A stretch of DNA of 33,230 nt from an uncultured Lachnospiraceae bacterium (GCA_947624815.1 CANQME010000028.1:1-33230); one strand, 5' to 3'; positions 1-7,520 are shown, numbered from the stretch's first letter. A program made the numbers and translations. Notes: generated from the sequence alone by a model not told the origin.

Positions 1-1
1 T

Positions 2-33
2 GGAACAAACAAAAGCCCTGAGCAGTCAGGGCT
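2..33 (-). terminator. Rho-independent terminator in left terminal repeat
   Basis: On the minus strand, arms AGCCCTGA and TCAGGGCT (14-33) with a 4-base loop are followed by TTTTGTTTGTT. It would stop transcripts leaving the window leftward, that is, entering the presumed mobile element. Confidence 0.75.
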
Positions 34-77
34 AATGTTTAAAAATTTTCGGGACATTTTCATTTTCGCTTGACAGT
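2..77. repeat. Terminal inverted repeat, left copy (76 bp)
   Basis: This stretch is the exact reverse complement of the last 76 bases of the window, and the match stops abruptly at base 77. Read from the inside outward it begins ACTGTCAAGCGAAAATGAAA and contains AAAATGTCCC-like repeats and a terminator hairpin. A TGTCA end with repeated AAAATGTCC blocks resembles the ends of some IS21-like elements; this is inference from memory, since no transposase is present. The likely meaning is the edge of a repeated mobile element at which the sequence was cut. Confidence 0.9.
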
Positions 78-111
78 GATACAGAAGCGTTTCAGAGCAG
101 GAGGAAGACAT

Positions 112-804
112 ATGCTTAGAAGGATCATTAAAATCGATGAGGAAAAATGTAACGGCTGCGGCATCTGCGCCGAAGCCTGTCACGAGGGAGCGATCGGAAT
201 CGTTGACGGCAAAGCGAAGCTGCTGCGGGAGGATTACTGCGACGGGCTTGGCGACTGCCTTCCCGCCTGCCCGATGGAGGCGATCTCCTTTGAGGAACGG
301 GAGGCCCCGGCGTACAATGAAGCGGCGGTAAAGGCTGCACGGCAGGAAAAGCATGCCGGGAAGCTGGCCTGCGGGTGTCCCGGAACCGCGGCGCGGGCGA
401 TTGCCCGTGAGGAAGCGCCGGCGGAAAGGACGGCCGTTCACAGCCGGCTGTCCCAATGGCCGGTACAGATCAAGCTGGTTTCGGTCAATGCGTCGTATTT
501 CGACGGCGCCGATCTGCTTGTCGCCGCCGACTGCACCGCTTATGCTTACGGCAATTTCCATCAGGATTTCATCCGAAACAGGATCACTCTGATCGGCTGC
601 CCGAAGCTGGATATGGTGGATTATACCGAGAAGCTGACGCAGATCCTTGCACGGAACGATATCAGGAGCGTGACTGTCGTGCGGATGGAGGTACCCTGCT
701 GCGGCGGGATCGAGAACGCGGTAAAGCAGGCGCTTCAGGCCAGCGGGAAGTTTATTCCGTGGAGCGTGACGACGGTTTCCACGGACGGCCGGATCATCGA
801 ATGA
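112..804 (+). CDS. Dicluster 4Fe-4S ferredoxin-like protein
   Basis: A 230-residue soluble protein. The ATG at 112 is chosen because GGAGGAAG sits just upstream; the frame also stays open back to a TTG inside the terminal repeat, which has no ribosome binding site. Residues 13-23 form a classical C-x2-C-x2-C-x3-C cluster motif. A second motif has Cys43, Cys49 and Cys53-Pro, with Leu46 where a fourth cysteine is expected. The remaining 170 residues carry a conserved-looking Cys-Pro-Lys-Leu-Asp segment and a Cys-Cys-Gly-Gly near the C terminus, so this is more than a small ferredoxin. An electron-transfer role in an anaerobe is inferred and the partner is unknown. The presumed mobile-element edge lies only 34 bases upstream of the start, so the native promoter is probably missing or displaced. 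Confidence 0.85.
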   Translation: MLRRIIKIDEEKCNGCGICAEACHEGAIGIVDGKAKLLREDYCDGLGDCLPACPMEAISFEEREAPAYNEAAVKAARQEKHAGKLACGCPGTAARAIAREEAPAERTAVHSRLSQWPVQIKLVSVNASYFDGADLLVAADCTAYAYGNFHQDFIRNRITLIGCPKLDMVDYTEKLTQILARNDIRSVTVVRMEVPCCGGIENAVKQALQASGKFIPWSVTTVSTDGRIIE

Positions 805-876
805 ACGGAGAAGGCCTGCACGATCGGGCAGCAGCCGGACAGGCAGTGGCCGGCAGGATATTTGCGAACTGCAAAT

Positions 877-918
877 AAGGACGCAATTTTTGGTAAATTG
901 CGTCCTTCCTTTCTTTTG
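877..918 (+). terminator. Terminator after the ferredoxin-like gene
   Basis: A 13-bp perfect stem (877-889 with 895-907), 5-base loop and a pyrimidine-rich tail ending TTCTTTT. It separates the ferredoxin-like gene from the isomerase gene. Confidence 0.9.
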
Positions 919-934
919 AAGGTTCTTTTATAAT
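906..934 (+). promoter_or_regulatory. Weak sigma-A promoter candidate for the isomerase gene
   Basis: A perfect TATAAT lies at 929-934, just after the terminator. The -35 position at 17-bp spacing reads TTCCTT and is poor, so only the -10 box is convincing. Confidence 0.35.
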
Positions 935-1016
935 AAACATGAATGATCATATCGGAAGCGTGCCCGGCGGATGAAGGCCGGATGCGCGGATCTATTTCAG
1001 AAGGAGGGGTTTCGTA

Positions 1017-2438
1017 ATGCTGGTTGAGACAAAAGCAAGAGTTGGCGTATTCGCCATCGCGTTGGGCGCCTATCTGCCCCAGTTTCCGTCGCTGGTGCCG
1101 GAATTTGAGTCTCAGTACGAGGCGTTTAAGAAGACGCTGCCGGATACGGTGGAGGTGATCGACGGGGGGCTGGTCACGACGAAGGAGCTGTCCATGGAGG
1201 CCGGGGACAAGTTCCGCGCCGCGGACGTGGATCTGGTGATCCTTCAGCTTCTGACCTACGCCACTTCCTATAACATGCTGCCGGCGGTCCGTGATCTGAA
1301 CGTGCCGGTGGTTCTGGTCAATCTTCAGAAGAAGAAAGCGCCTGATTATGCAAATACGGACACGGCTACCTGGCTGGGCGAGCTGTACGCCTGCGGCGCC
1401 GTCGGCGAGATGGTGGCGGATCTGGAGCGGGCCGGCAAGCGCCATGCGGTGATCACCGGCGTGGTAGAAGGCGGAGACGAGCAGGCGAAGGCGGAGATCG
1501 AGGACTGGTGCCGCGCGGCTCAGGTGCGCCGCCGCTTCCGCGATACGAATCTGGCGCAGATCGGACGTCCCTACCCGGGCATGATGGATCTGTATATCGA
1601 CGAGACGAACCTGTACCACAGGATGTTCCTTTATACCAAGCAGTTCGACTGGGAGAAAATGTGGGCGATCGCGGATCACATTACCGATGAGGAAGCCATT
1701 CGCGCCAAGGCGCAGGACATCCTTGACACCTTCGATATCGAGGGCGGCGGCACCATCGAGAAGGTCTGGGATATGGCCAGATATGTGGTCGCCTTCGAGC
1801 AGTGGGTGAAGGACGAGAAGCTGGCCCTGGTGGCGTCCCATTATGACGGCTTCGCCCAGGGCGTGGCCGGAAAGCTGGACAGCATGCTGATCCCGGCGTT
1901 CTCCATGCTGATCAAGCAGGGAACCGCCTGCGCGGTGGAGGGCGATATCAAGGTGGCCATGGCCATGAGCATCCTGAAGACGATCGCCGGCACCGGTCAG
2001 CTTTCCGAGATGTATTCCATCGACTTCAACGAGGATATCTGCATCATCGGCCATTCCGGCTCCGGAGACGCAGACATTTCCCAGGCGAAGAAGCCGACCA
2101 TGAAGATCGTTCCGGTGTTCCACGGCAAGACCGGAGGCGGCTATCTGACCCAGTTCTATCCGCCTACGGGTCCGGTTACCTATCTCGGCATCACCCAGGA
2201 CCGGGACGGTCATTTCAAATTCGTCGTGGCGGAGGGCGTCAATGAGCCAGGCCCGATCTTCACCTTCGGCGATACGAACATGCGCACCCGCTTTGCCTGC
2301 GGCGCGCGGGAATTCTGCAACCGCTGGAGCGAGGCCGGCCCGACGCACCATATGGCGGCGGCGGTCGGACGCCATATCGACACGATCCTGAAGGTGGCGA
2401 AGATCTTCGACGTGCCGGTGGATATCATTACGCGGTAG
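1017..2438 (+). CDS. L-fucose/L-arabinose isomerase family protein
   Basis: A 473-residue protein with AAGGAGGGG eight bases before its ATG. Length and layout match the AraA/FucI isomerase fold. In AraA the metal ligands are two acidic residues and two histidines; here Glu308 (VEGD), Asp336 or Glu339 (DFNED), His346 (GHSG) and His444/His445 (PTHH) fall at equivalent spacing, so the site looks intact. The family interconverts aldoses and ketoses using a divalent metal, in the cytoplasm. No sugar kinase, aldolase or transporter gene is next to it, so the substrate cannot be named. It appears monocistronic: a terminator precedes it and the next gene has its own promoter. Confidence 0.85.
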   Translation: MLVETKARVGVFAIALGAYLPQFPSLVPEFESQYEAFKKTLPDTVEVIDGGLVTTKELSMEAGDKFRAADVDLVILQLLTYATSYNMLPAVRDLNVPVVLVNLQKKKAPDYANTDTATWLGELYACGAVGEMVADLERAGKRHAVITGVVEGGDEQAKAEIEDWCRAAQVRRRFRDTNLAQIGRPYPGMMDLYIDETNLYHRMFLYTKQFDWEKMWAIADHITDEEAIRAKAQDILDTFDIEGGGTIEKVWDMARYVVAFEQWVKDEKLALVASHYDGFAQGVAGKLDSMLIPAFSMLIKQGTACAVEGDIKVAMAMSILKTIAGTGQLSEMYSIDFNEDICIIGHSGSGDADISQAKKPTMKIVPVFHGKTGGGYLTQFYPPTGPVTYLGITQDRDGHFKFVVAEGVNEPGPIFTFGDTNMRTRFACGAREFCNRWSEAGPTHHMAAAVGRHIDTILKVAKIFDVPVDIITR

Positions 2439-2466
2439 ATATCGCTGCGAGGCAGATAATTTCTCC

Positions 2467-2495
2467 TTGACTTTCCGGATTGCCGGTGGTATAAA
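2467..2495 (+). promoter_or_regulatory. Sigma-A promoter of the T-box/trpB2 transcript
   Basis: TTGACT at 2467-2472, a 17-bp spacer, and TATAAA at 2490-2495. Transcription would start near 2502, just before stem I of the T-box leader. Confidence 0.8.
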
Positions 2496-2499
2496 TACC

Positions 2500-2769
2500 C
2501 TTAGAAACCTTTGAGGGAGAGTAAGTACCCAATGCGGAAGGTTGCAGAGAGCTGCCGGCGGTGGAAAGGCGGTACGGGAAGCACTGGGGAATGGGCTCCT
2601 GAGGGCGAGCGGAACTTACAGTATGCGAGCCGGAGAAGAGATCTCCGTTATCAAAATCAGCATATGATACGTATGCGCTGAGAGGGTACCGATGTACCAA
2701 GCCGGGTGGCACCGCAGGAGTTGAATCGCTCCTGTCCCTGCATTTGATTGTGGGGACGGGAGCTTTTTT
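2500..2769 (+). ncRNA. T-box riboswitch, tryptophan-specific
   Basis: A T-box leader RNA that reads uncharged tRNA and controls the downstream gene by antitermination. Visible parts: an AGTAAGTA-like stem I start, an AGAGAGC element (2546-2552), the segment GAA-TGG-GCTCCTGAG whose specifier triplet TGG is at 2592-2594, and the conserved T-box AAGCCGGGTGGCACCGC at 2699-2715. CAGGAG (2715-2720) can pair with CTCCTG (2729-2734) as antiterminator. The competing terminator pairs 2728-2738 with 2753-2763 and is followed by six T. TGG is the tryptophan codon, so low charging of tRNA-Trp should switch on trpB2. The specifier is assigned by position relative to the GAA and CCTGAG landmarks. Confidence 0.93.
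2728..2769 (+). terminator. Regulated terminator of the T-box leader
   Basis: An 11-bp stem with one G-U pair, followed by TTTTTT at 2764-2769. Its 5' arm overlaps the antiterminator arm CTCCTG, giving the two alternative states of the switch. Confidence 0.9.
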
Positions 2770-2881
2770 GATGCTCAGGCGGGAAGCGGCCGAGTTCCCG
2801 GCGAACGGCCTGCCTGCGGCGGATAGATTCTCCGGTTCCGGCAATCATAACTCTATTAAATCATTTTTGGAGGTAAGAAAG

Positions 2882-4270
2882 ATGAAACAGGAAAGCAAGA
2901 TCCCCTACAAGATCTATCTGGAAGAGAGCGAGATGCCGACCAGCTGGTACAACATGCGCGCTGACATGAAGAATAAGCCGGCGCCCCTTCTGAACCCGGG
3001 TACCCTGAAGCCCATGACCTTTGAGGAGCTTCGCGGCGTATTCTGCGACGATTTGGTCCGTCAGGAACTGGACGATACCACGGCGTATGTGGAGATTCCC
3101 GAGGAGATCCGCAATTTCTACAGGATGTACCGTCCTTCGCCGCTTGTCCGCGCTTACTGCCTGGAGGAGAAGCTTCAGACTCCGGCGAAGATCTACTATA
3201 AGTTCGAGGGAAACAACACCTCCGGCAGCCACAAGCTGAATTCCGCCATCGCTCAGGCATATTACGCGAAGAAGCAGGGCTTAAAGGGCGTGACCACGGA
3301 GACCGGCGCCGGACAGTGGGGCACGGCCCTGTCTATGGCCTGCGCGTACCTGGGCCTGGACTGCAAGGTGTATATGGTGAAGGTTTCCTACGAGCAGAAG
3401 CCGTTCCGCCGCGAGGTGATGCGCACCTACGGAGCTTCCGTGACGCCGTCTCCGTCCATGGAGACTGAGGTGGGCCGCAAGATCCTTGCGGAGCATCCGG
3501 GAACCACCGGAAGCCTGGGCTGCGCCATTTCCGAGGCTGTGGAAGTAGCTACGACCAATGAAGGCTACCGCTACGTGCTGGGAAGCGTTCTGAATCAGGT
3601 GCTGCTGCATCAGTCGGTCATCGGTCTGGAGTCCAAGATCGCCATGGACAAATACGGCATCACTCCGGATATCATCATCGGCTGCGCCGGCGGCGGCTCC
3701 AACCTGGGCGGCCTGATCGCTCCGTTCATGGGCGAGAAGCTGCGCGGCGAGAAGGATTACCGGGTCATCGCTGTTGAGCCGGCGTCCTGCCCCAGCTTTA
3801 CCAGAGGCAAGTTCGCCTATGACTTCTGTGATACCGGCATGATCTGCCCGCTGGCGAAGATGTACACCCTGGGCAGCGGCTTCATTCCGTCTCCGAACCA
3901 CGCCGGCGGACTTCGGTTCCACGGCATGAGCACGATCCTGTCCCAGCTGTATCATGACGGTCTGATGGAGGCGACCTCCGTGGAGCAGACGTCGGTATTC
4001 GAGGCTGCGGAGATGTTCGCGAGAGTGGAGGGCATCCTTCCGGCTCCGGAGAGCGCCCATGCGATCCGCGTGGCCATCGACGAGGCCCTGAAGTGCAAGG
4101 AGACCGGCGAGGAGAAGACGATCCTCTTCGGTCTGACCGGAACCGGATACTTCGATCTGGTGGCTTACGAGAAGTTCAATGACGGCGTCATGAACGACTA
4201 TATTCCGACAGACGAGGATCTGCAGAAGGGCTTCGACGGAATCCCCAAATTCCCGGGCAACGAAATCTGA
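2882..4270 (+). CDS. trpB: TrpB2-type tryptophan synthase beta-like enzyme
   Basis: A 462-residue PLP enzyme. The ATG at 2882 follows TTGGAGGTAAG; an in-frame extension upstream runs into the T-box and is not used. Lys118 in GSHKLN is the expected PLP lysine, Glu140 in TETGAGQWG the catalytic acid, and GCAGGGSN (267-274) binds the cofactor phosphate. The N-terminal extension of about 80 residues and the overall length fit the TrpB2 subfamily rather than classical TrpB of about 400 residues. It would join indole (or indoleglycerol-derived indole) to serine. No trpA or other trp gene is nearby. The Trp-specific T-box directly upstream links its expression to tRNA-Trp charging, which supports tryptophan supply, possibly by indole salvage. 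Confidence 0.93.
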   Translation: MKQESKIPYKIYLEESEMPTSWYNMRADMKNKPAPLLNPGTLKPMTFEELRGVFCDDLVRQELDDTTAYVEIPEEIRNFYRMYRPSPLVRAYCLEEKLQTPAKIYYKFEGNNTSGSHKLNSAIAQAYYAKKQGLKGVTTETGAGQWGTALSMACAYLGLDCKVYMVKVSYEQKPFRREVMRTYGASVTPSPSMETEVGRKILAEHPGTTGSLGCAISEAVEVATTNEGYRYVLGSVLNQVLLHQSVIGLESKIAMDKYGITPDIIIGCAGGGSNLGGLIAPFMGEKLRGEKDYRVIAVEPASCPSFTRGKFAYDFCDTGMICPLAKMYTLGSGFIPSPNHAGGLRFHGMSTILSQLYHDGLMEATSVEQTSVFEAAEMFARVEGILPAPESAHAIRVAIDEALKCKETGEEKTILFGLTGTGYFDLVAYEKFNDGVMNDYIPTDEDLQKGFDGIPKFPGNEI

Positions 4271-4294
4271 TAACCGCATATCATTTCTCAGAAA

Positions 4295-4351
4295 CAGAGG
4301 CCGGCTCTGCCTTCCCTTATGGGGAGACGGAGCCGGCTTTTCGATATTCTT
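4295..4351 (+). repeat. 57-bp direct repeat, left copy
   Basis: It matches 5198-5254 with 6 mismatches over 57 bases. On the minus strand it could still encode a tail (EYRKAGSVSP then stop) closely resembling the real VanY C terminus (EYLNAGPVSP then stop). This copy therefore looks like a leftover of a vanY 3' end plus terminator. Confidence 0.85.
4299..4343 (+). terminator. Terminator after trpB2
   Basis: Outer arms GCCGGCTC (4300-4307) and GAGCCGGC (4330-4337), with further imperfect pairing inside and TTTT at 4338-4341. It lies within the left copy of the 57-bp direct repeat described separately. Confidence 0.85.
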
Positions 4352-4406
4352 TTGGGGGCCTGTTCCGGTCACTATTCTGACACTATACCGATGGTATTAT
4401 TTGCTT

Positions 4407-4412
4407 TATAAT
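4407..4412 (+). promoter_or_regulatory. -10 box candidate for the lipoprotein gene
   Basis: A perfect TATAAT 23 bases before the ATG, in an AT-rich stretch. No good -35 lies at 16-18 bases; a CTGACA further upstream is spaced too far. Confidence 0.4.
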
Positions 4413-4435
4413 TTATAGAAAAAAGGGGGAAGGGC

Positions 4436-5164
4436 ATGAAGAAGCTGATACTTGTAATCATAGGGATCTGTATACTTGGAAGCGGATGCAGGAGTGGAGC
4501 TGTTTCACAGGAGCGGTACGGAGGGAATCAGAAGCCGCAGGAGCAGCCCGGAGAAACTTCGACAGTGGCCGTCACGGAATCCGGACAGCCGGTACTTAGC
4601 GCTGATCTTGAGAAAAAGACGAAAATTGGGGTGGCGGATATACTGATACCGGAAAGCAGTTGTCTTGCGGAAACGCCGTTTATGGTTTCCGACATGGAGC
4701 ATATTTTGGAAGAGGACTCCGAACTGGAGAGAGTAGATGGCAGCGAGGGGGCAAACGGCCGCTATATTTACTGGAAAGGGGCGGGAATCGAATATGTAAC
4801 TTATTCTACCGGGAATGATCTGCTGGGCGTTGTATTGCATCATGACAGTTATTCGCTGGCGAATGGGATTCAGACAGGTATGGCAGAATCGGAACTGCTT
4901 CGAATTGGCTATCCGTTTGATAAATATGAAAGTGCAGAAGACAGCGGATCCGGGGCAGTCATATTCGGGAGCGGATTATTAAGAGATGAAGCAGGACCGC
5001 TGAATACGGCCGACTATGATTCAATCTATGTTTACGCCGGAACCGTATCGGCGGAGGAGGCCCAGGCGTATGGGATCAGCGAGGGAGCCTGTTACAGCAT
5101 TGTTTTGCTGATAAAGGACGGGGTGGTCAATAAGGTGATTCTGGATATGCCTGCGGCGGGGTGA
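4436..5164 (+). CDS. Predicted lipoprotein, unknown function
   Basis: A 242-residue protein with a typical lipoprotein signal: MKK, a hydrophobic stretch of about 13 residues, then LGSGC with Cys18 as the lipidated residue. It should be anchored on the outer face of the membrane. Residues 19-60 are polar and low in hydrophobics, a likely linker, followed by a folded domain I do not recognise. GGGGGAAGGG precedes the ATG. By eye the GC content is clearly lower than in neighbouring genes (about half in the lines counted), and codon use is more AT-rich. The gene sits between two copies of a 57-bp repeat, so recent insertion is plausible. Confidence 0.85.
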   Translation: MKKLILVIIGICILGSGCRSGAVSQERYGGNQKPQEQPGETSTVAVTESGQPVLSADLEKKTKIGVADILIPESSCLAETPFMVSDMEHILEEDSELERVDGSEGANGRYIYWKGAGIEYVTYSTGNDLLGVVLHHDSYSLANGIQTGMAESELLRIGYPFDKYESAEDSGSGAVIFGSGLLRDEAGPLNTADYDSIYVYAGTVSAEEAQAYGISEGACYSIVLLIKDGVVNKVILDMPAAG

Positions 5165-5197
5165 CGGATTGTTTACGTTTCATGGGAGATTTGGGAG

Positions 5198-5254
5198 CAG
5201 AGGCCGGCTCTGCCTCCCCTTACGGGGAGACGGGGCCGGCGTTTAGGTATTCTT
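5198..5254 (+). repeat. 57-bp direct repeat, right copy, overlapping the vanY 3' end
   Basis: The second copy of the 4295-4351 sequence. Its hairpin (arms GCCGGC at 5203-5208 and 5235-5240) contains the vanY stop codon at 5220-5222, so the repeat includes the last codons of vanY. Neither strand has a good T-run here, so terminator strength is doubtful for this copy. Confidence 0.85.
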
Positions 5255-6197
5255 CCAGGCAGACGCCGAGGCGGTGAATTTCCGCTGCGGCGTCTGTGCC
5301 TACATAGCGGTAGTGCCACGGCTCGTTGCTGATACCGGTGATCTCGGTCTTATCGTCCGGATAGCGATGGATAAAGCCGTATTCGTGAGCGTGTTTGTCC
5401 AGCCATTCGTAGACCTGGTAGCCGGCAGAGTGGATACCGTCGGCATTGATGTCTACGGCGGAGCCCAGCTGATGCTCGCTGGTGCCGGGGATGGCGACCC
5501 ATTTCTCGGCTTCCTCCTTCGCCCGGGCGGCAGAATAGCCCTGGGACTGAAAGGACGCGATCTTCTCGTCCATCAGGCTCTGCTGCTTCTCGGCGGTGCG
5601 GAAGCCGGATGCGACGACCGGATACACGCCGTCGGCGCGCATTGCGTCGAACATGGACTGGAGGGACGGATAGATGCGGGAGTCTACGGACTGGCCGTTG
5701 TCGAGTTCGGTCAGACTGAGCCGTTCCTGCCAGCCCTCGGGAAGCGGATGGTTGCGGTTAACCAGAAGAAGATACCATGGAGTGTTGGTGTCGCCGGAAG
5801 CGTCTGCGGGGGCGGAAGTGCCGGAATCGCCGGAAGCGCCTGCGGTGGTGGAACCGTCGGAAACGCCGGAAGTGCCCTCAGGGGCGGAGCTGTTGGAAGC
5901 GCCTGCGGGGGAAGAGCCGCCGGAGCTGTCACCGTCCGGATCGTGCCCCGGAAGATTCGTGATTCGGATCACAGAGTCCTGTGTTTTGTCCTGCAGGAAG
6001 GACAGCGGATCATATGCCGTTTCTTCCGGAAACGGGGCGATCCTGCGCAGAACGGCGGGAACGCCGGAGAGAACTGCGATGAGTGCGGCGCAGATGCAGA
6101 GGGCGAAGAAGCAAAGCCTGCGCCTGCGGGCTGACTTCCGGCGGGCGCGGCTGCGCCGGGAGCCGGGATTGTGGTTTTGTCGTGATTGTTCATTCAT
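5220..6197 (-). CDS. vanY: VanY-type D-alanyl-D-alanine carboxypeptidase (M15)
   Basis: A 325-residue membrane-anchored zinc peptidase. The start MNEQSRQ at 6197 has GGAGG 10 bases upstream; an ATG at 6206 is only one base from that site and a GTG at 6218 lies upstream of it. The Arg-rich cytoplasmic N terminus is followed by one membrane helix (about 28-50), a Ser/Gly/Ala/Thr linker (about 91-140) and the M15 domain. SGFRT (Arg200), SEHQLGSAVD (His242, Asp249) and EPWH (Glu292, His295) supply the expected zinc ligands and catalytic residues. It removes the terminal D-Ala from peptidoglycan stem peptides outside the cell. It lies downstream of a VanR/VanS-type pair on the same strand. No vanH, vanA or vanX genes are present, so resistance cannot be claimed. 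Confidence 0.92.
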   Translation of the reverse strand: MNEQSRQNHNPGSRRSRARRKSARRRRLCFFALCICAALIAVLSGVPAVLRRIAPFPEETAYDPLSFLQDKTQDSVIRITNLPGHDPDGDSSGGSSPAGASNSSAPEGTSGVSDGSTTAGASGDSGTSAPADASGDTNTPWYLLLVNRNHPLPEGWQERLSLTELDNGQSVDSRIYPSLQSMFDAMRADGVYPVVASGFRTAEKQQSLMDEKIASFQSQGYSAARAKEEAEKWVAIPGTSEHQLGSAVDINADGIHSAGYQVYEWLDKHAHEYGFIHRYPDDKTEITGISNEPWHYRYVGTDAAAEIHRLGVCLEEYLNAGPVSP

Positions 6198-6203
6198 ACG
6201 TAT

Positions 6204-6244
6204 CATGCCTCCTGTCACGTATATTCTACAGGACAGGAGGCATG
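6204..6244 (-). promoter_or_regulatory. Perfect 13-bp inverted repeat covering the vanY ribosome binding site
   Basis: CATGCCTCCTGTC (6204-6216) and GACAGGAGGCATG (6232-6244) are perfect inverted copies 15 bases apart. In the vanY transcript they would form a strong hairpin whose 3' arm contains the GGAGG of vanY. It may act as RNA (hiding the site) or as a DNA operator. Confidence 0.75.
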
Positions 6245-6263
6245 GATTCTTTAATATCGGATT

Positions 6264-6288
6264 GTTACATTCCTAAGAAAATGTTAAC
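6264..6288 (-). promoter_or_regulatory. Candidate operator upstream of vanY
   Basis: GTTACATT (6264-6271) and AATGTTAAC (6280-6288) form an inverted repeat with one unpaired base and an 8-bp spacer. On the minus strand a weak TATTAA-like -10 follows. It is a plausible site for the adjacent response regulator, but this is only inference. The rest of the roughly 200-base gap between the kinase and vanY genes holds a GC-rich stem (about 6309-6323) and no gene. Confidence 0.4.
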
Positions 6289-6398
6289 CTGAGGCTAAGA
6301 TTTATCGTGCGCCGGTCCGGCGCCGGGAGGAGCGGGACAGCACACCGGACCGAACCGTGCGTATCCCCACGGAGAGGATATGGCCGAAGGATATACCC

Positions 6399-7520
6399 TC
6401 AGGTCTCCGGCAACGTGACCGTGAATTCGACGGTTCCGTCATGGCTGTCGGCCGTGATCGTGCCGCCGTGGAGCGTGACGATCTCTTTGGCGATGGCAAG
6501 TCCCAGTCCCGCGCCGCCGGTATCAGAGGTGCGCGCCGTATCCAGCCGGTAGAACTTCTCGAAGAGGGAGGCTAGCTTCTCGCGGGGGATGGTCCGGCCG
6601 CGGTTCTTGAAAGCGATCACGGCGGAGCCGTCCACCTCCCATGCAGAGATGCGGATCTCGGTACCGGGGTCGCTGTAGGCGGCCGCATTTTTCAGGATAT
6701 TCTGGAAAACCCGGGCCAGGCGGTCCGGATCGCCGGTGACGGTCAGATCCTCATCGGCGTCCAGGACGGCGGTATTCCCGCGCTCCATAAGAAGCGGGGA
6801 GAATTCATCCGTCAGCTGCACCAGCATATAGTAGAGGTCGATCTTCTCCTTCGTCAGCGTAATCTCATGCAGGTTATAACGAGTAATCTCAAAGAATTCG
6901 TTGATCATTTTCTCCAGCCGGCAGGCTTTGTCCAGTGTGATGCCCACATAGCGGGCCCGCTGCCCGGCGGGCATATCCGGCGCCTCGGACAGGAGGCTCA
7001 GATAGCCGATGACCGACGTGAGAGGCGTGCGGATGTCGTGAGCCAGATACATGACCAGGTCGTTCTTGCGCTGCTCGGCCAGCTGGGCGTCGACGGCCCG
7101 CTTGCGAAGCTCCGACTTTACCTCGTTCAGTTTGCGTTCGGTGGCGGCCATCTCCGGCGGCAGGCGGATGTCGCCGTCATCGCTTAAAAGGCCGTCGATG
7201 CCCTGGTTGATGGCGTCGAAATAACCGGTGAACCAGTTCAGGATCATCCACAGAAGCAGAAAGAACAGGATCAGGATCGCGACGATCCAGAAGAAGGTGA
7301 TATTGCCGCGGAAGATGATCGTATAGAGCCGGTGCGCCTCGTCGTCGCTGATCCGGAACAGACTGCGGAAGACCGACACCAGCCAGTCGCCGCCGCGCTT
7401 GTGCCAGAATCGCCGGTAGAAGAGATAGATCAGGACGGGCGCGGCGATGCCGATGCACACCAGACGGATATAAAGCTTGCGTTTAAAGCCGGAATAATCG
7501 GATCTACGGTTGTTTTTCAA
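6399..7520 (-). CDS. VanS-type sensor histidine kinase
   Basis: A 373-residue membrane kinase. I place the start at the TTG at 7520, overlapping the end of the response regulator gene, because GGAGTGGGG lies just upstream; residues further upstream in this frame only shadow the regulator gene. Two membrane helices (about 16-35 and 74-97) bracket a short external loop, so the sensor part is minimal. The phosphoacceptor is His161 in AHDIRTPLTS, the N box is around Asn278 and the G box GAGLGLA is at 335-341. It should phosphorylate the neighbouring regulator. The H-box sequence resembles VanS kinases and the context (carboxypeptidase next door) agrees, but the signal is unknown. Confidence 0.9.
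   Translation of the reverse strand: MKNNRRSDYSGFKRKLYIRLVCIGIAAPVLIYLFYRRFWHKRGGDWLVSVFRSLFRISDDEAHRLYTIIFRGNITFFWIVAILILFFLLLWMILNWFTGYFDAINQGIDGLLSDDGDIRLPPEMAATERKLNEVKSELRKRAVDAQLAEQRKNDLVMYLAHDIRTPLTSVIGYLSLLSEAPDMPAGQRARYVGITLDKACRLEKMINEFFEITRYNLHEITLTKEKIDLYYMLVQLTDEFSPLLMERGNTAVLDADEDLTVTGDPDRLARVFQNILKNAAAYSDPGTEIRISAWEVDGSAVIAFKNRGRTIPREKLASLFEKFYRLDTARTSDTGGAGLGLAIAKEIVTLHGGTITADSHDGTVEFTVTLPET

Noticed and set aside
70-111. Extended start of the ferredoxin-like protein inside the terminal repeat, and TTGACA at 70-75 as its -35 box
   Set aside because: The TTG has no ribosome site, whereas the ATG at 112 does; no -10 box lies at 16-18 bases from TTGACA.
735-2375. Long minus-strand open frame (546 codons) opposite the isomerase gene
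   Set aside because: It is antisense to a well-supported gene, has no ribosome site or recognisable domain, and long antisense frames are expected in GC-rich codon-biased DNA.
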